Of a stretch of DNA of 64,000 bases, positions 23,899-32,435 are shown piece by piece. Source of the stretch: Paenarthrobacter histidinolovorans (GTDB lineage Bacteria > Actinomycetota > Actinomycetes > Actinomycetales > Micrococcaceae); assembly GCF_014647595.1 (NCBI RefSeq), contig NZ_BMPM01000005.1, forward strand, positions 293,784 through 357,783, in the 5' to 3' direction. The position numbers and the translations under genes are program-made. Position 1 is the stretch's first letter. Each line of letters opens with the position of its first letter. The notes beneath the pieces were generated by a model that saw only the letters and a program-made list of their open reading frames with translations, was not told the DNA's origin and did not search any database.

Positions 23899-25596
23899 AT
23901 GAGCATGCTGCCATCGGCCCACGTGGACACGTTCACCCGCGACCACCTGCCGCCCGCCGATACCTGGCCGGCGCTCGAATTCACCCTCCCCGAACTCCAA
24001 TACCCGGACCGGCTCAACGCTGCCGCTGTGCTGATCGACGACGCTGTCGCCCAGTACGGTGCCGATCGTCCCGCCCTCCGTACTCCAGACGGCGTTGTCT
24101 GGACCTACGGCGAGCTGCAAACCCGTTCCAACCAGGTGGCCCAGGTCCTCACCGAAGACCTCGGCGTTGTTCCCGGCAACCGCGTCCTGCTGCGCGGTCC
24201 CAACAACCCGTGGATCGTCGCGGCCTGGCTCGGCGTCCTGAAAGCCGGCGCGGTGGTGGTCACCACCATGCCCATGCTGCGTTCCACAGAGGTCGCCACC
24301 CTGATCGGACTCACCAAGCCGGTGGTTGCGATTTCGGACCACCGCTTCGTGGATGAGCTCACGGCCGCGGCGGGGGACGACGTTGCTGTCCTGACGTACG
24401 GATCGGCCGCAGGAAACGCTGACGACGACGGCGATCTCATCTCCCGTTGCGGGCGCAAGAGCGGGGAGTTCGCCGCTGTGGATACCTCCGCAGATGACGT
24501 TGCCCTGCTGGGTCCGACGTCCGGCACCACCGGTGTGCCCAAGGTGACCATGCATTTCCACCGGGACATCCTGGCCAATGCCGACACCTTTGCCCGCTAC
24601 ATCCTTGAGCCCACTGCCGACGACGTCTTCGCCGGGTCCCCACCCCTGGCCTTCACCTTCGGCCTGGGTGGCCTGGTGGTCTTTCCGCTGAGGTTCGGCG
24701 CGTCGTCGCTCCTGACGGAGAAGGCCGGCCCCGTGGAACTGGCCGGGCACGCAGCCGCAGCCGGTGCCACCATCCTCTTCACCGCCCCCACGGCGTACAG
24801 GGCCATCCTGAAGGAGAAGCGCGGAGAACTCCTGCGCGGCCTGCGGATTGCCGTCTCTGCCGGAGAACACCTCTCCAAGGAGACCTGGGAAGCTGTCCGC
24901 GACGCTACCGGCCTGCGCCTGGTCAATGGAATCGGTGCAACGGAGATGCTGCACGTCTTCATCTCCGCTGCCGGGGACGACATCCGTCCCGGGACCACGG
25001 GCCGCGCTGTACCGGGTTTCAGGGCCACCATCCTGGACAACGACGGCAATGAACTCGGCCCGGGCAACATCGGCCGCCTCGCAGTGATCGGGCCTACCGG
25101 GTGCCGCTACCTGGATGATCCCCGGCAGGCGAACTACGTGGTGAACGGCTGGAACGTCACCGGCGACACGTTCGCCATGGACGCGGACGGGTATTTCACC
25201 TACCAGGCCCGATCGGACAACATGATCGTCTCGTCCGGGTACAACATCGGCGGGCCGGAGGTTGAATCGGCCATCGACCAGCACCCGGATGTCGTGGAAA
25301 ACGCGGTCATCGGGATCCCGGACGAGGAACGCGGCAGCATCGTCTGCGCTTTCGTTGTCCTGCGCGACGGAGTCATTGGCGACGCCGCCAAGCGCAAGGA
25401 AATCCAGGACTTCGTGAAGCAGACCATCGCGCCCTACAAGTACCCCCGGGACGTCCGCTTCGTCACCGGACTTCCGCGCAATCCCAGCGGCAAGCTGCAG
25501 CACTTCAAGCTCCGCGAAGGGGTTCTTGCACAGGACACTGCCGGGAGCGCGAGCCAGACCGAACAACTTACCCCTGCCGGCCAGAGCCAGGCCTGA
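23899..25596 (+). CDS. Aromatic acid-CoA ligase (2-aminobenzoate/benzoate-CoA ligase type)
   Basis: 565-residue ANL adenylate-forming enzyme. The P-loop is GPTSGTTGVPKVTMHFHRD (about 197-215). The MHFHRD extension is characteristic of benzoate- and 2-aminobenzoate-CoA ligases. The usual Gly after PK is Val here. Later motifs are NGIGATEMLHVF, the hinge YFTYQARSDNMIVSSGYN, and the catalytic Lys of PSGKLQHFKLR near residue 532. It would activate an aromatic carboxylic acid with ATP and CoA. AAAGGAACGGCC precedes the ATG. It is directly followed (14 bp) by the aryl-CoA monooxygenase/reductase. Confidence 0.88.
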   Translation: MSMLPSAHVDTFTRDHLPPADTWPALEFTLPELQYPDRLNAAAVLIDDAVAQYGADRPALRTPDGVVWTYGELQTRSNQVAQVLTEDLGVVPGNRVLLRGPNNPWIVAAWLGVLKAGAVVVTTMPMLRSTEVATLIGLTKPVVAISDHRFVDELTAAAGDDVAVLTYGSAAGNADDDGDLISRCGRKSGEFAAVDTSADDVALLGPTSGTTGVPKVTMHFHRDILANADTFARYILEPTADDVFAGSPPLAFTFGLGGLVVFPLRFGASSLLTEKAGPVELAGHAAAAGATILFTAPTAYRAILKEKRGELLRGLRIAVSAGEHLSKETWEAVRDATGLRLVNGIGATEMLHVFISAAGDDIRPGTTGRAVPGFRATILDNDGNELGPGNIGRLAVIGPTGCRYLDDPRQANYVVNGWNVTGDTFAMDADGYFTYQARSDNMIVSSGYNIGGPEVESAIDQHPDVVENAVIGIPDEERGSIVCAFVVLRDGVIGDAAKRKEIQDFVKQTIAPYKYPRDVRFVTGLPRNPSGKLQHFKLREGVLAQDTAGSASQTEQLTPAGQSQA

Positions 25597-25610
25597 GAAG
25601 GAGCATCACC

Positions 25611-28001
25611 ATGAAGATCGCAATCGTTGGAGGCGGCCCGGGCGGCCTGTACTTCGCAGCACTGATGAAGCAGCTGGATCCGTCCCACGACATCACCCTC
25701 TGGGAACGCAATGCTGCCAGCGACACCTTTGGATTCGGCGTCGTATTTTCCGATGAGACCCTGGGCGGCATCGGCAACGCCGATCCCGTGGTGGCCGAAT
25801 ACATGAGCCGTCGCTTTGCCCGCTGGTCCGACATCGACATCCACTTCCGCGGCGAGATGAAGACGGTGGGTGGCCAGGGCTTCGCAGCGATGAGCCGCAA
25901 GGAACTGCTGGAGTTGCTCCAGCGCCGCTGCATTGAACTCAACGTGGACGTCCGCTTCAGCACCCTGGCTCCGGCCGTCGAGGAACTCGAGGCCAGTTAC
26001 GATCTGGTGCTCGCTGCCGACGGCGTCAACTCGCAGATCCGCGCCAAGTACGCAGACTCGTTCAAACCGAACCTGGATCCGCGGACCAACAAGTTCATGT
26101 GGCTGGGCACCAACCAGGTCTTTGAAGCCTTCAAGTTCTTCGTCAAGGAGACCGAGTGGGGTGTCATGCAGATCCACGGTTACCCCTACTCGGATGAGGG
26201 CTCCACGTTCATTGTGGAAATGCATCAGGACGTGTGGCACGCTGCGGGCTTCGACGAGACCGCCAACGAGGTTTTCCCTCCGGGTGTCTCGGACGAGAAA
26301 GCCATCGCCAAGATCCGTGAAATCTTCGCCGAGGAGCTGGACGGCTACGAGGTCCTCAGCAACAATTCCAAGTGGATCAACTTCACCACGGTCCGCAACG
26401 AGAGCTGGCGCCACAACAACGTGGTGCTGTTGGGCGACGCTGCCCACACGGCCCACTTCTCCATCGGCTCCGGCACCAAGCTGGCCATGGAAGACTCCTT
26501 GGCCCTGGCTGCGTGCCTGCACGAACATCCGACGGTCCGGGAAGCGCTGGAAGCCTACGAAGCCGAACGCCGGCCCGTGGTGGCGTCAACGCAGCGTGCA
26601 GCCCAGGCATCACTTGAGTGGTTCGAGCGCATCGGCCAGTACAAGGACCAGGACCCTACCCAGTTCGCGTTCAACCTGCTCACCCGCAGCCGCCGTATCA
26701 CCCAGGAAAACCTGCGCCTACGCGATCCCGAATTCGCCGATGCCGTGGACCGCAACTTTGCCGAATCCCAGGGCCTCAGCGAGGTTGCCCCAGCCATGTT
26801 CCAGCCCTTCCGCATCGGCGGGCTGGAGCTCAAGAACCGCATCATCGTCTCCCCGATGGACATGTACTCAGCTGTTGACGGCGTCCCGGGCGACTTCCAC
26901 AAGGTCCACCTGGGTTCCAAGGCCTTGGGCGGTGCCGGCCTGGTCATGACAGAAATGGTCTGCGTTTCCGAAACGGGCCGCATTACCCCAGGCTGCACCG
27001 GTCTCTACACCGATGGGCAGCGCGACAGCTGGAAGGAGATCGTGGACTTCGTTCACAGCCGCTCCACCGCCAGGATCGGAGCCCAACTGGGCCACTCCGG
27101 CCGCAAGGGCTCCACCAAGCTCATGTGGGAAGGCATCGACCAGCCACTCGAGTCCGGCAACTGGACCGCCGTCGGGCCTTCCGCCTTGCCGTACAGCGCC
27201 GAAAACCAGACACCGGTGGAATTGGACCGTGCCGGCATGGGCGCCATCAAGGCGGAGTTTGTTGCCTCGACCCTCCGCGCGGAGGAGGCTGGTTTCGACC
27301 TCCTGGAGCTCCACGCTGCCCACGGCTACCTGCTCTCCTCCTTCCTTTCGCCGGTCTCCAACCAGCGGACCGACGAGTACGGCGGCAGCCTGGAGAACCG
27401 GCTGCGGTTCCCGTTGGAAGTGTTCGACGCCGTTCGCGCGGCTTGGCCTGCCGGCAAGCCTCTGACGGTGCGCATCTCCGCGACCGACTGGATCGAGGGC
27501 GGCAACACCTCCGACGATTCGGTGGCGATCGCGAAGGCATTCGTGGAGCACGGCGCTGCCGGCTTGGACGTTTCCACGGGGCAGGTGGCCAAGGAAGAGA
27601 AGCCCGCGTTCGGCCGGAGCTACCAGACCCCGTTCGCTGACCGTATCCGTCAGGAAGTTGCCGCCCCGGCAGGTGCGGCAGTGATCGCCGTCGGCGCCAT
27701 TTCCAGCTACGACGACGTGAACTCGATCCTTCTTGCGGGCCGTGCCGACCTGATCGCTCTGGGCCGTACGCACCTCTACGATCCGCAGTGGACCCTGCAT
27801 GCCGCAGCAGAGCAGGAATACCAGGGCCCGGGTGCCCAGTGGGTTCCGCAGTTCCGGGCAGGCCGTCGCAAGCCGCCGAGTTCGCGCACGGATGCGGTCC
27901 GGCCGCGGTTGTCGCTGCTCAAGGAAGCGGACATCGAAGAGACCACCAACCACCTGCGCTGGACTCCCGAGTCCGCCGCTGCATCGGTTTTGGTGAAGTA
28001 G
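25611..28001 (+). CDS. Bifunctional aryl-CoA monooxygenase/reductase (salicylyl-CoA 5-hydroxylase or 2-aminobenzoyl-CoA monooxygenase type)
   Basis: A 796-residue fusion. Residues 1-385 are a class A flavoprotein monooxygenase with the FAD-binding GGGPGGLYFA near the N-terminus and LLGDAAHTAHFSIGSG around Asp276. From residue 396 (MFQPFRIGGLELKNRI) an old yellow enzyme-type NADH:flavin oxidoreductase domain runs to about 760, with AQLGHSGRKGS, ELHAAHGYLLSSFLSP and the SNQRTDEYGGSLENRLRF signature. This architecture is known from salicylyl-CoA 5-hydroxylase and from the Azoarcus 2-aminobenzoyl-CoA monooxygenase/reductase, which hydroxylates and partly reduces the ring. The neighbouring ligase would supply its CoA ester. 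Confidence 0.9.
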   Translation: MKIAIVGGGPGGLYFAALMKQLDPSHDITLWERNAASDTFGFGVVFSDETLGGIGNADPVVAEYMSRRFARWSDIDIHFRGEMKTVGGQGFAAMSRKELLELLQRRCIELNVDVRFSTLAPAVEELEASYDLVLAADGVNSQIRAKYADSFKPNLDPRTNKFMWLGTNQVFEAFKFFVKETEWGVMQIHGYPYSDEGSTFIVEMHQDVWHAAGFDETANEVFPPGVSDEKAIAKIREIFAEELDGYEVLSNNSKWINFTTVRNESWRHNNVVLLGDAAHTAHFSIGSGTKLAMEDSLALAACLHEHPTVREALEAYEAERRPVVASTQRAAQASLEWFERIGQYKDQDPTQFAFNLLTRSRRITQENLRLRDPEFADAVDRNFAESQGLSEVAPAMFQPFRIGGLELKNRIIVSPMDMYSAVDGVPGDFHKVHLGSKALGGAGLVMTEMVCVSETGRITPGCTGLYTDGQRDSWKEIVDFVHSRSTARIGAQLGHSGRKGSTKLMWEGIDQPLESGNWTAVGPSALPYSAENQTPVELDRAGMGAIKAEFVASTLRAEEAGFDLLELHAAHGYLLSSFLSPVSNQRTDEYGGSLENRLRFPLEVFDAVRAAWPAGKPLTVRISATDWIEGGNTSDDSVAIAKAFVEHGAAGLDVSTGQVAKEEKPAFGRSYQTPFADRIRQEVAAPAGAAVIAVGAISSYDDVNSILLAGRADLIALGRTHLYDPQWTLHAAAEQEYQGPGAQWVPQFRAGRRKPPSSRTDAVRPRLSLLKEADIEETTNHLRWTPESAAASVLVK

Positions 28002-28003
28002 CC

Positions 28004-29365
28004 ATGGCCACCGCACCGGTCAATGACTGGAACGTGCCCAAGAAGACCACCGGCCTGGTGTTGTTCTGCTGCTGGCTCGCGATCCTTGCCGAAGGTTACG
28101 ACGTCGGTGTCCTCGGCGCTGTCCTGCCCGCCCTTGCCGAGTACAAGGAATGGAACCTGTCCCCGCTTGCCTTGGGCGGCTTGGGGTCATATGCCCTGAT
28201 CGGCATGCTTATTGGAGCTCTCTTTATAGGCACGCTCAGCGACCTCGTGGGCCGCAAGAGGATGCTCCTGGCTTCCATGGTGATCTTCACGATCACACAG
28301 GCAGGCGCAGCATGGGCTCCCACGCCGGAGCTGTTCGGTATCTTCAGGCTGATCGGCGGCTTGGGCATGGGCGGGGTGATCCCCGTGGCAGCGGCCCTGA
28401 CCATCGAGTACTCCGCCCCGAACAAGCGGTCCTACAACTACGGCCTCATGTACTCCGGCTATTCCCTGGGCATTGTTGCCGCGGCGCTGGCAGCATTGTT
28501 CGTCCTGCCCCTTGGTGGCTGGCGAGCGGTCATCGCCATTGGTGCCGCCCCGGTGGTCCTCCTGCCCATTATCTGGAAGTTCCTGCCGGAATCGCTGGAG
28601 TACCTGGAGTCCAAGGGCCGGAAGTCCGAAGCCAAGGCATTGGCCGCGTCGCTGCGGATCGCGAACTACCGGCCCGTGGTTCCGGCAGCTCCCGTTGCGC
28701 AAGGTGGTCCTGCGGATCCCTGGTGGAAGACCATCACCACTATGTTCTCCAGGAAGTACCTGCGCTCCACCGTGTTCTTCTGGATCTCGCTGTTCTGCGG
28801 GCTGGTGCTGGTTTACGGTCTGAACACCTGGTTGCCGAGCATCATGAAAAAGGCAGGCTACGACCTCGGTTCGTCCCTGACCTTCCTCCTGGTCTTCAGC
28901 CTTGCCTCAGCCATCGGTGGCCTGCTCCTCGGCCGCGCGGCGGACAAGTACGGCAAGAAGCTCATCCTGGTGGTGTTCTACATCCTGGGCGGCCTGGGCA
29001 TCATGCTGCTGGTCTTCCCGAACACCATGGTGGTCAACCTGCTGTTCGTGGCCTTCGCGGGTGTCGGTTCCATCTCCACTTCGCTGGTTCTCACGGGGTA
29101 CATCGCCGACTACTACCCGGCCAAGGTCCGCGGTACGGCAACCGGTTGGGCGCTCAGTTTCGCCCGGCTCGGTGCGATCTCGGGGCCTTTGATCGGCGGC
29201 TGGATTGCTGGTTCCAAGTTGCCGTTTGAAGCCAACTTCGCGATCTTCGCCGGCATCGCGGTACTTGCGGCAGGCGCTGTGGCACTGATTCCCAAGCCGC
29301 AGCCTGAGGTGCCGGTGACCGCCGTCGAGGTGGATCCGGACGACGCCGCCGTCAGCACGCGCTAG
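28004..29365 (+). CDS. AAHS-family aromatic acid:H+ symporter
   Basis: 453 residues, 12 predicted TM segments. The aromatic acid:H+ symporter signature Asp-Gly-x-Asp motif in TM1 appears here as AEGYDVGVLGAVLP, and the TM2-TM3 loop is GTLSDLVGRKRML. It starts 2 bp after the monooxygenase stop and belongs to the same operon, so it most likely imports the aromatic acid that the ligase activates. Relatives include PcaK, BenK and MhpT. Confidence 0.87.
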   Translation: MATAPVNDWNVPKKTTGLVLFCCWLAILAEGYDVGVLGAVLPALAEYKEWNLSPLALGGLGSYALIGMLIGALFIGTLSDLVGRKRMLLASMVIFTITQAGAAWAPTPELFGIFRLIGGLGMGGVIPVAAALTIEYSAPNKRSYNYGLMYSGYSLGIVAAALAALFVLPLGGWRAVIAIGAAPVVLLPIIWKFLPESLEYLESKGRKSEAKALAASLRIANYRPVVPAAPVAQGGPADPWWKTITTMFSRKYLRSTVFFWISLFCGLVLVYGLNTWLPSIMKKAGYDLGSSLTFLLVFSLASAIGGLLLGRAADKYGKKLILVVFYILGGLGIMLLVFPNTMVVNLLFVAFAGVGSISTSLVLTGYIADYYPAKVRGTATGWALSFARLGAISGPLIGGWIAGSKLPFEANFAIFAGIAVLAAGAVALIPKPQPEVPVTAVEVDPDDAAVSTR

Positions 29366-29372
29366 GAGAGCC

Positions 29373-29774
29373 ATGTTTCCGGAGGCGTGCGTGGAGCGAA
29401 CCGTCGAATGGGTGGACACGGACGCCTCCGGGCACCAGCACAACTCGGCCATCATGCGATGGGTTGAGGCGGCCGAAGCGGAACTTTTCCGGTCGTTGGA
29501 GTTGCCGGACTACTTTCCCAGCGCCCCGCGGGTGCAGCAAGTGGTCAATTACAAGGCCAAGCTGTGGTTCGGCCAGCGCATCACCGCCACGGTGAAGATC
29601 CAGGCGCTTGGCCGGACCTCGCTGACCATGGCTTTTGAAGTGAAGTCCGACGACGGCGGCGTCGCCGCCTACGGGACGCTCACCACTGTCCACGTCCCCA
29701 ACGGAACCACCACGGCGCAGCCCTGGCCGGAGCATGTGGTCCGTGCGATCCAGGGTGTGCGGGCCCGCGAATAG
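29373..29774 (+). CDS. Hotdog-fold thioesterase (4-hydroxybenzoyl-CoA thioesterase family)
   Basis: 133 residues with the single-hotdog signature EWVDTDASGHQHNSAIMRWVE, in which the Asp (first D of DTDA) is the usual catalytic acid, and VVNYKAKLWFGQRITATVKI. It starts 7 bp after the transporter gene and is the last gene of the operon. A dedicated aryl-CoA thioesterase here fits a CoA-dependent hydroxylation followed by release of the free acid. Confidence 0.85.
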   Translation: MFPEACVERTVEWVDTDASGHQHNSAIMRWVEAAEAELFRSLELPDYFPSAPRVQQVVNYKAKLWFGQRITATVKIQALGRTSLTMAFEVKSDDGGVAAYGTLTTVHVPNGTTTAQPWPEHVVRAIQGVRARE

Positions 29775-29783
29775 CCCGAACGA

Positions 29784-29834
29784 GGTGGCAGTTAATGACA
29801 ATGGAGAACTCCTGGATTGTCATCTACTGCCACC
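29784..29834. terminator. Long imperfect hairpin between convergent genes
   Basis: GGTGGCAGTtaATGACAAT (29784-29802) pairs with ATTGTCATctACTGCCACC (29816-29834) around a 13-nt loop: 17 of 19 pairs with one 2-bp internal bulge. It lies between the hotdog thioesterase and a convergent gene, so it probably terminates both. Confidence 0.7.
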
Positions 29835-29855
29835 CCGGAGGGGAGATTCAGGTGG

Positions 29856-30389
29856 TTAGCGCAGGCCCTTCAGGATGTTCTTGGGGCGCTGCATCTCTCC
29901 GTGCTTGGCACCGAGAATGATGACCCAGGCGGCGAAGGCGGGAATGGCCCACTGAAGTGCCTTCAGCTGGGTCTGTGCGGACTTCAGCTCATCGGAGGCG
30001 CCCGCACGCGGTTCCGTGGCTCCTTCGGCGCCCTCTCCGGCGAGTTCGTCAACCTTCTTGCCCACAATGCCTGCGTACAGGGTGACCGCTGCTCCTGCCA
30101 GGGTCACCACAGTCTTGTAGACGGTGTTGGCGGCCACGTTGTCCTGCTTGGCGATGCGCCCCTTGTTCTCCCAGGCGATGGCGAGGTCGGAGGCGAGGTG
30201 ACCCACAAAGGCCGCTGTCTGGATCGGAGCCCATTTGCCCCAGCCCTTGCTGGACAAGCGGGTGCGCTCGGTGGGGTCCTTTGCTTCTGCGGCTGCTCCG
30301 TTGAGCCCGATGGCTCCCATCAATGAGCCGCCGAACCATGCCGCAGCGGTGAGGTCGTGGATGGAACGGGCTACAAGATTTCCTGCCAT
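29856..30389 (-). CDS. Membrane protein of unknown function
   Basis: 177 residues reading leftward from MAGNLVARSIHDLTAAAWFGG, with AGGAAG 7 nt before the ATG. It has three or four hydrophobic stretches: FGGSLMGAIGL, TVVTLAGAAVTLYAGIVG and ALQWAIPAFAAWVIILG. The central charged part (EGAEGATEPRAG) is a likely cytoplasmic loop. No catalytic motif is seen. The promoter region upstream carries an AGTAAG-CATC-CTTAT palindrome that recurs elsewhere in the window, suggesting stress-type control. Confidence 0.7.
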   Translation of the reverse strand: MAGNLVARSIHDLTAAAWFGGSLMGAIGLNGAAAEAKDPTERTRLSSKGWGKWAPIQTAAFVGHLASDLAIAWENKGRIAKQDNVAANTVYKTVVTLAGAAVTLYAGIVGKKVDELAGEGAEGATEPRAGASDELKSAQTQLKALQWAIPAFAAWVIILGAKHGEMQRPKNILKGLR

Positions 30390-30466
30390 GATGTGCTTCC
30401 TATCGTTGATGCGGAAAGTACCTGATGTGGCTGCTTGGTCCTGTTGCGGAGTTCAAGTGTCCCCCT

Positions 30467-30486
30467 ATAGTAAGCATCCTTATTAT
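30467..30486. promoter_or_regulatory. Palindromic motif ATAGTAAG-CATC-CTTATTAT
   Basis: 8-bp arms with one mismatch around a 4-bp centre, 78 bp upstream of the leftward membrane-protein gene and 92 bp upstream of the PaaX gene. Related motifs are at 34894-34911 and 36359-36372. Confidence 0.45.
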
Positions 30487-30577
30487 GACCTTGCCAGTTC
30501 GCTGCCTTTCGCTGGGCGGGCGGAACAGCTCCCACACCTATGATGAAGTGGACTGGCGCCTGAACAGTGGCGCGGAA

Positions 30578-31477
30578 ATGAGGATGTTTTCGATGTTTGC
30601 CGTCCCGGCACCCCCGGTGCGCCACCAGCAACTCCTCGTCACGATCTTTGGCCTCTACGGCCGGAACGCGGGCGACGCTTTGCCGGTCTCAGCACTGATT
30701 TCCATGCTGGGTTCCCTGGGGTACGACGCTCCAGGCGTGCGCTCGTCAGTCTCCAGGCTCAAGGCCAAGGGCGTGCTCAAGAGCGTGCGTGAAGGTGGAA
30801 TCGCCAAGTACAAGATCTCCGAGTCCGTCAGCGACGTGTTCCGGGAAGGTGACCGGCGGATCTTCGCCCCTGAGCAGGCTGCCCCCGTAGACGAATGGGT
30901 ACTGGCCGTGTTTTCCGTGCCGGAGTCCATGCGCAACCGCCGACACCAACTGCGTTCGGCGCTGCTGGGGCTCGGCTTTGGATCTGTGGCGAACGGCGTG
31001 TGGATCGCTCCGGCGAACAAGCTGGAGCAGGCCAGGGAGCGGCTCACCAGCAGCGGCCTGATCGAATTCGTGGACCTTTTCCGCAGCGACTACGTGTTTG
31101 ACGGCCCCATGCGTCCGAAGATCGCCGAATGGTGGGATCTGAACGAACTGGACCAGCAATTCACGGAGTTCCTGGAACTGTATGCGGGGGCCGAGGAACA
31201 GTGGACGCAGCGGGTTGGACACGATCCTGAGGCCGCACTGGCTGGCTCCACCCAGGAGCTGCGGCGCGAAGCCTTCCGTTACTACATTCCCATGCTCACC
31301 TTGTGGCGCAAGTTCCCCTACAAGGACCCGAACCTGCCCGCAGATTACCTGCCGCCGGAGTGGCACGGGCCCGCAGTCCGCAGGACCTTCCAAGCGGTCC
31401 ACCGCCTGGCGGCGCCGCTTGCCGCAGCGCACGCGCACGAGGTGATCTCGGAGGCATTGGATCCCGCTGTCGCGTGA
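30578..31477 (+). CDS. PaaX-family transcriptional regulator
   Basis: 299 residues from the ATG at 30578; ATGs at 30584 and 30593 are alternatives, and the last has a GAGG 9 nt upstream. The N-terminal winged HTH (VRHQQLLVTIFGLYGR, YDAPGVRSSVSRLKAKGVL) and the C-terminal PaaX domain (RREAFRYYIPMLTLWRKFPYKDPNLP) are typical. Characterised PaaX repressors respond to an aryl-CoA thioester, phenylacetyl-CoA. Lying just beyond the aryl-CoA operon, this protein is a good candidate for its CoA-ester-responsive repressor, but distance and orientation leave this unproven. Confidence 0.85.
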   Translation: MRMFSMFAVPAPPVRHQQLLVTIFGLYGRNAGDALPVSALISMLGSLGYDAPGVRSSVSRLKAKGVLKSVREGGIAKYKISESVSDVFREGDRRIFAPEQAAPVDEWVLAVFSVPESMRNRRHQLRSALLGLGFGSVANGVWIAPANKLEQARERLTSSGLIEFVDLFRSDYVFDGPMRPKIAEWWDLNELDQQFTEFLELYAGAEEQWTQRVGHDPEAALAGSTQELRREAFRYYIPMLTLWRKFPYKDPNLPADYLPPEWHGPAVRRTFQAVHRLAAPLAAAHAHEVISEALDPAVA

Positions 31478-31532
31478 GCCTGCAGCCGGACCGCATAGTT
31501 GCTTGAGCCTGCAGCCGGACCACATAGTTGCT
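31475..31532. repeat. Tandem duplication of a 29-bp unit over the paaX-like stop codon
   Basis: 31475-31503 and 31504-31532 are identical except for one base (G to A at the 19th position). The first unit starts with the TGA stop codon of the PaaX-family gene, so the duplication lies exactly at the gene boundary. Confidence 0.85.
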
Positions 31533-31540
31533 GGTTCTGG

Positions 31541-32317
31541 TTAGTCGCTGGTTCTGGGTGCGTCGATGATGCCGAAGGTCTCACCTTGCGGGGCCCGCAC
31601 GATGGCGGTGCGGCCCAAGGGGCTGTCCGCGGCCGGTCGGATGAGCGTGGCGCCGAGTTCCACCGCCCGCAGCGCAGTGCCATGGACATGGTCGCTGGCG
31701 AACCACGTCATCCAATGATCAGGCAAAGAGGCCTCGGCATCGTTGAAAACTCCGCCGACTTCCCTGCCGTCCAGGGGCCTGCGGATGGTGGAGTACTCGT
31801 GGCCGTCGTCGTGGATTTCCTGGAAACTGACGTCGAAGACGTCCGTGTAGAAGGACCGCGCAGCCTCTTGATCGCGGGTATGGAGTTCATTCCAGCACAG
31901 TGCACCGTGTTCATTGACGCGTTCAGCCCCGATGTGGTTTCCGGCCTGCCAGATCCCAAAGACGGAGCCGAGACTGTCTGATGCCAAAGCCATCCGGCCG
32001 GAGTCCATCACATCGAACGGCGGCGCGATCAGTTGGCCGCCGCCGTTCAGGATTTTGCCGGCAGTTTCGTCCACATCATCCGACGCCAGGTAGGTAGTCC
32101 ACGAGGCCGGCGCCTCCGGAGCCTGTTTGGGTCCGATTCCCGCCACCGCGTGTCCGCGAAGTACCGCGAGGAGGTAACCTCCGGACTCCGGGCCACCGGG
32201 GGTGAACGTCCAGTCGAACAGCTCGGCATAGAAGGCCTTGGCCGCGTCCACGTCATCCACTCCCAGATCCACCCACATGGGTGTTGCGGCGGGCCAGGCG
32301 GAGATTTTGGTGGACAT
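31541..32317 (-). CDS. Two-domain VOC (glyoxalase-like) protein
   Basis: 258 residues starting MSTKISAWPAATPMWVDLG, with AAGGAG 5 nt upstream. Two vicinal-oxygen-chelate modules are evident: residues 12-125 (VDLGVDDVDAAKAFYAELFDW) and 138-255 (CWNELHTRDQEAARSFYTDVFDV). This is the 27-kDa glyoxalase/extradiol-like family common in actinobacteria, often of unknown function and sometimes antibiotic- or hydroxymethylpyrimidine-related. The paired metal ligands are not complete by eye, so a binding rather than catalytic role is possible. Confidence 0.8.
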   Translation of the reverse strand: MSTKISAWPAATPMWVDLGVDDVDAAKAFYAELFDWTFTPGGPESGGYLLAVLRGHAVAGIGPKQAPEAPASWTTYLASDDVDETAGKILNGGGQLIAPPFDVMDSGRMALASDSLGSVFGIWQAGNHIGAERVNEHGALCWNELHTRDQEAARSFYTDVFDVSFQEIHDDGHEYSTIRRPLDGREVGGVFNDAEASLPDHWMTWFASDHVHGTALRAVELGATLIRPAADSPLGRTAIVRAPQGETFGIIDAPRTSD

Positions 32318-32435
32318 GGGGCTCCTTGGGGTAGGGCTGCAGATGGGCAGTTGCCTCCCCGAAGGCCCTATGCGCCAGACGTCCGAAGAGGCAACCACCC
32401 TTAAAGTGCAGTCAAGGCGCCGTTCGTGACACGGT

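Noticed and set aside
23587..25566. 659-codon minus-strand open frame opposite the CoA ligase
   Set aside because: Antisense shadow of a gene with full ANL motifs; the composition is not protein-like.
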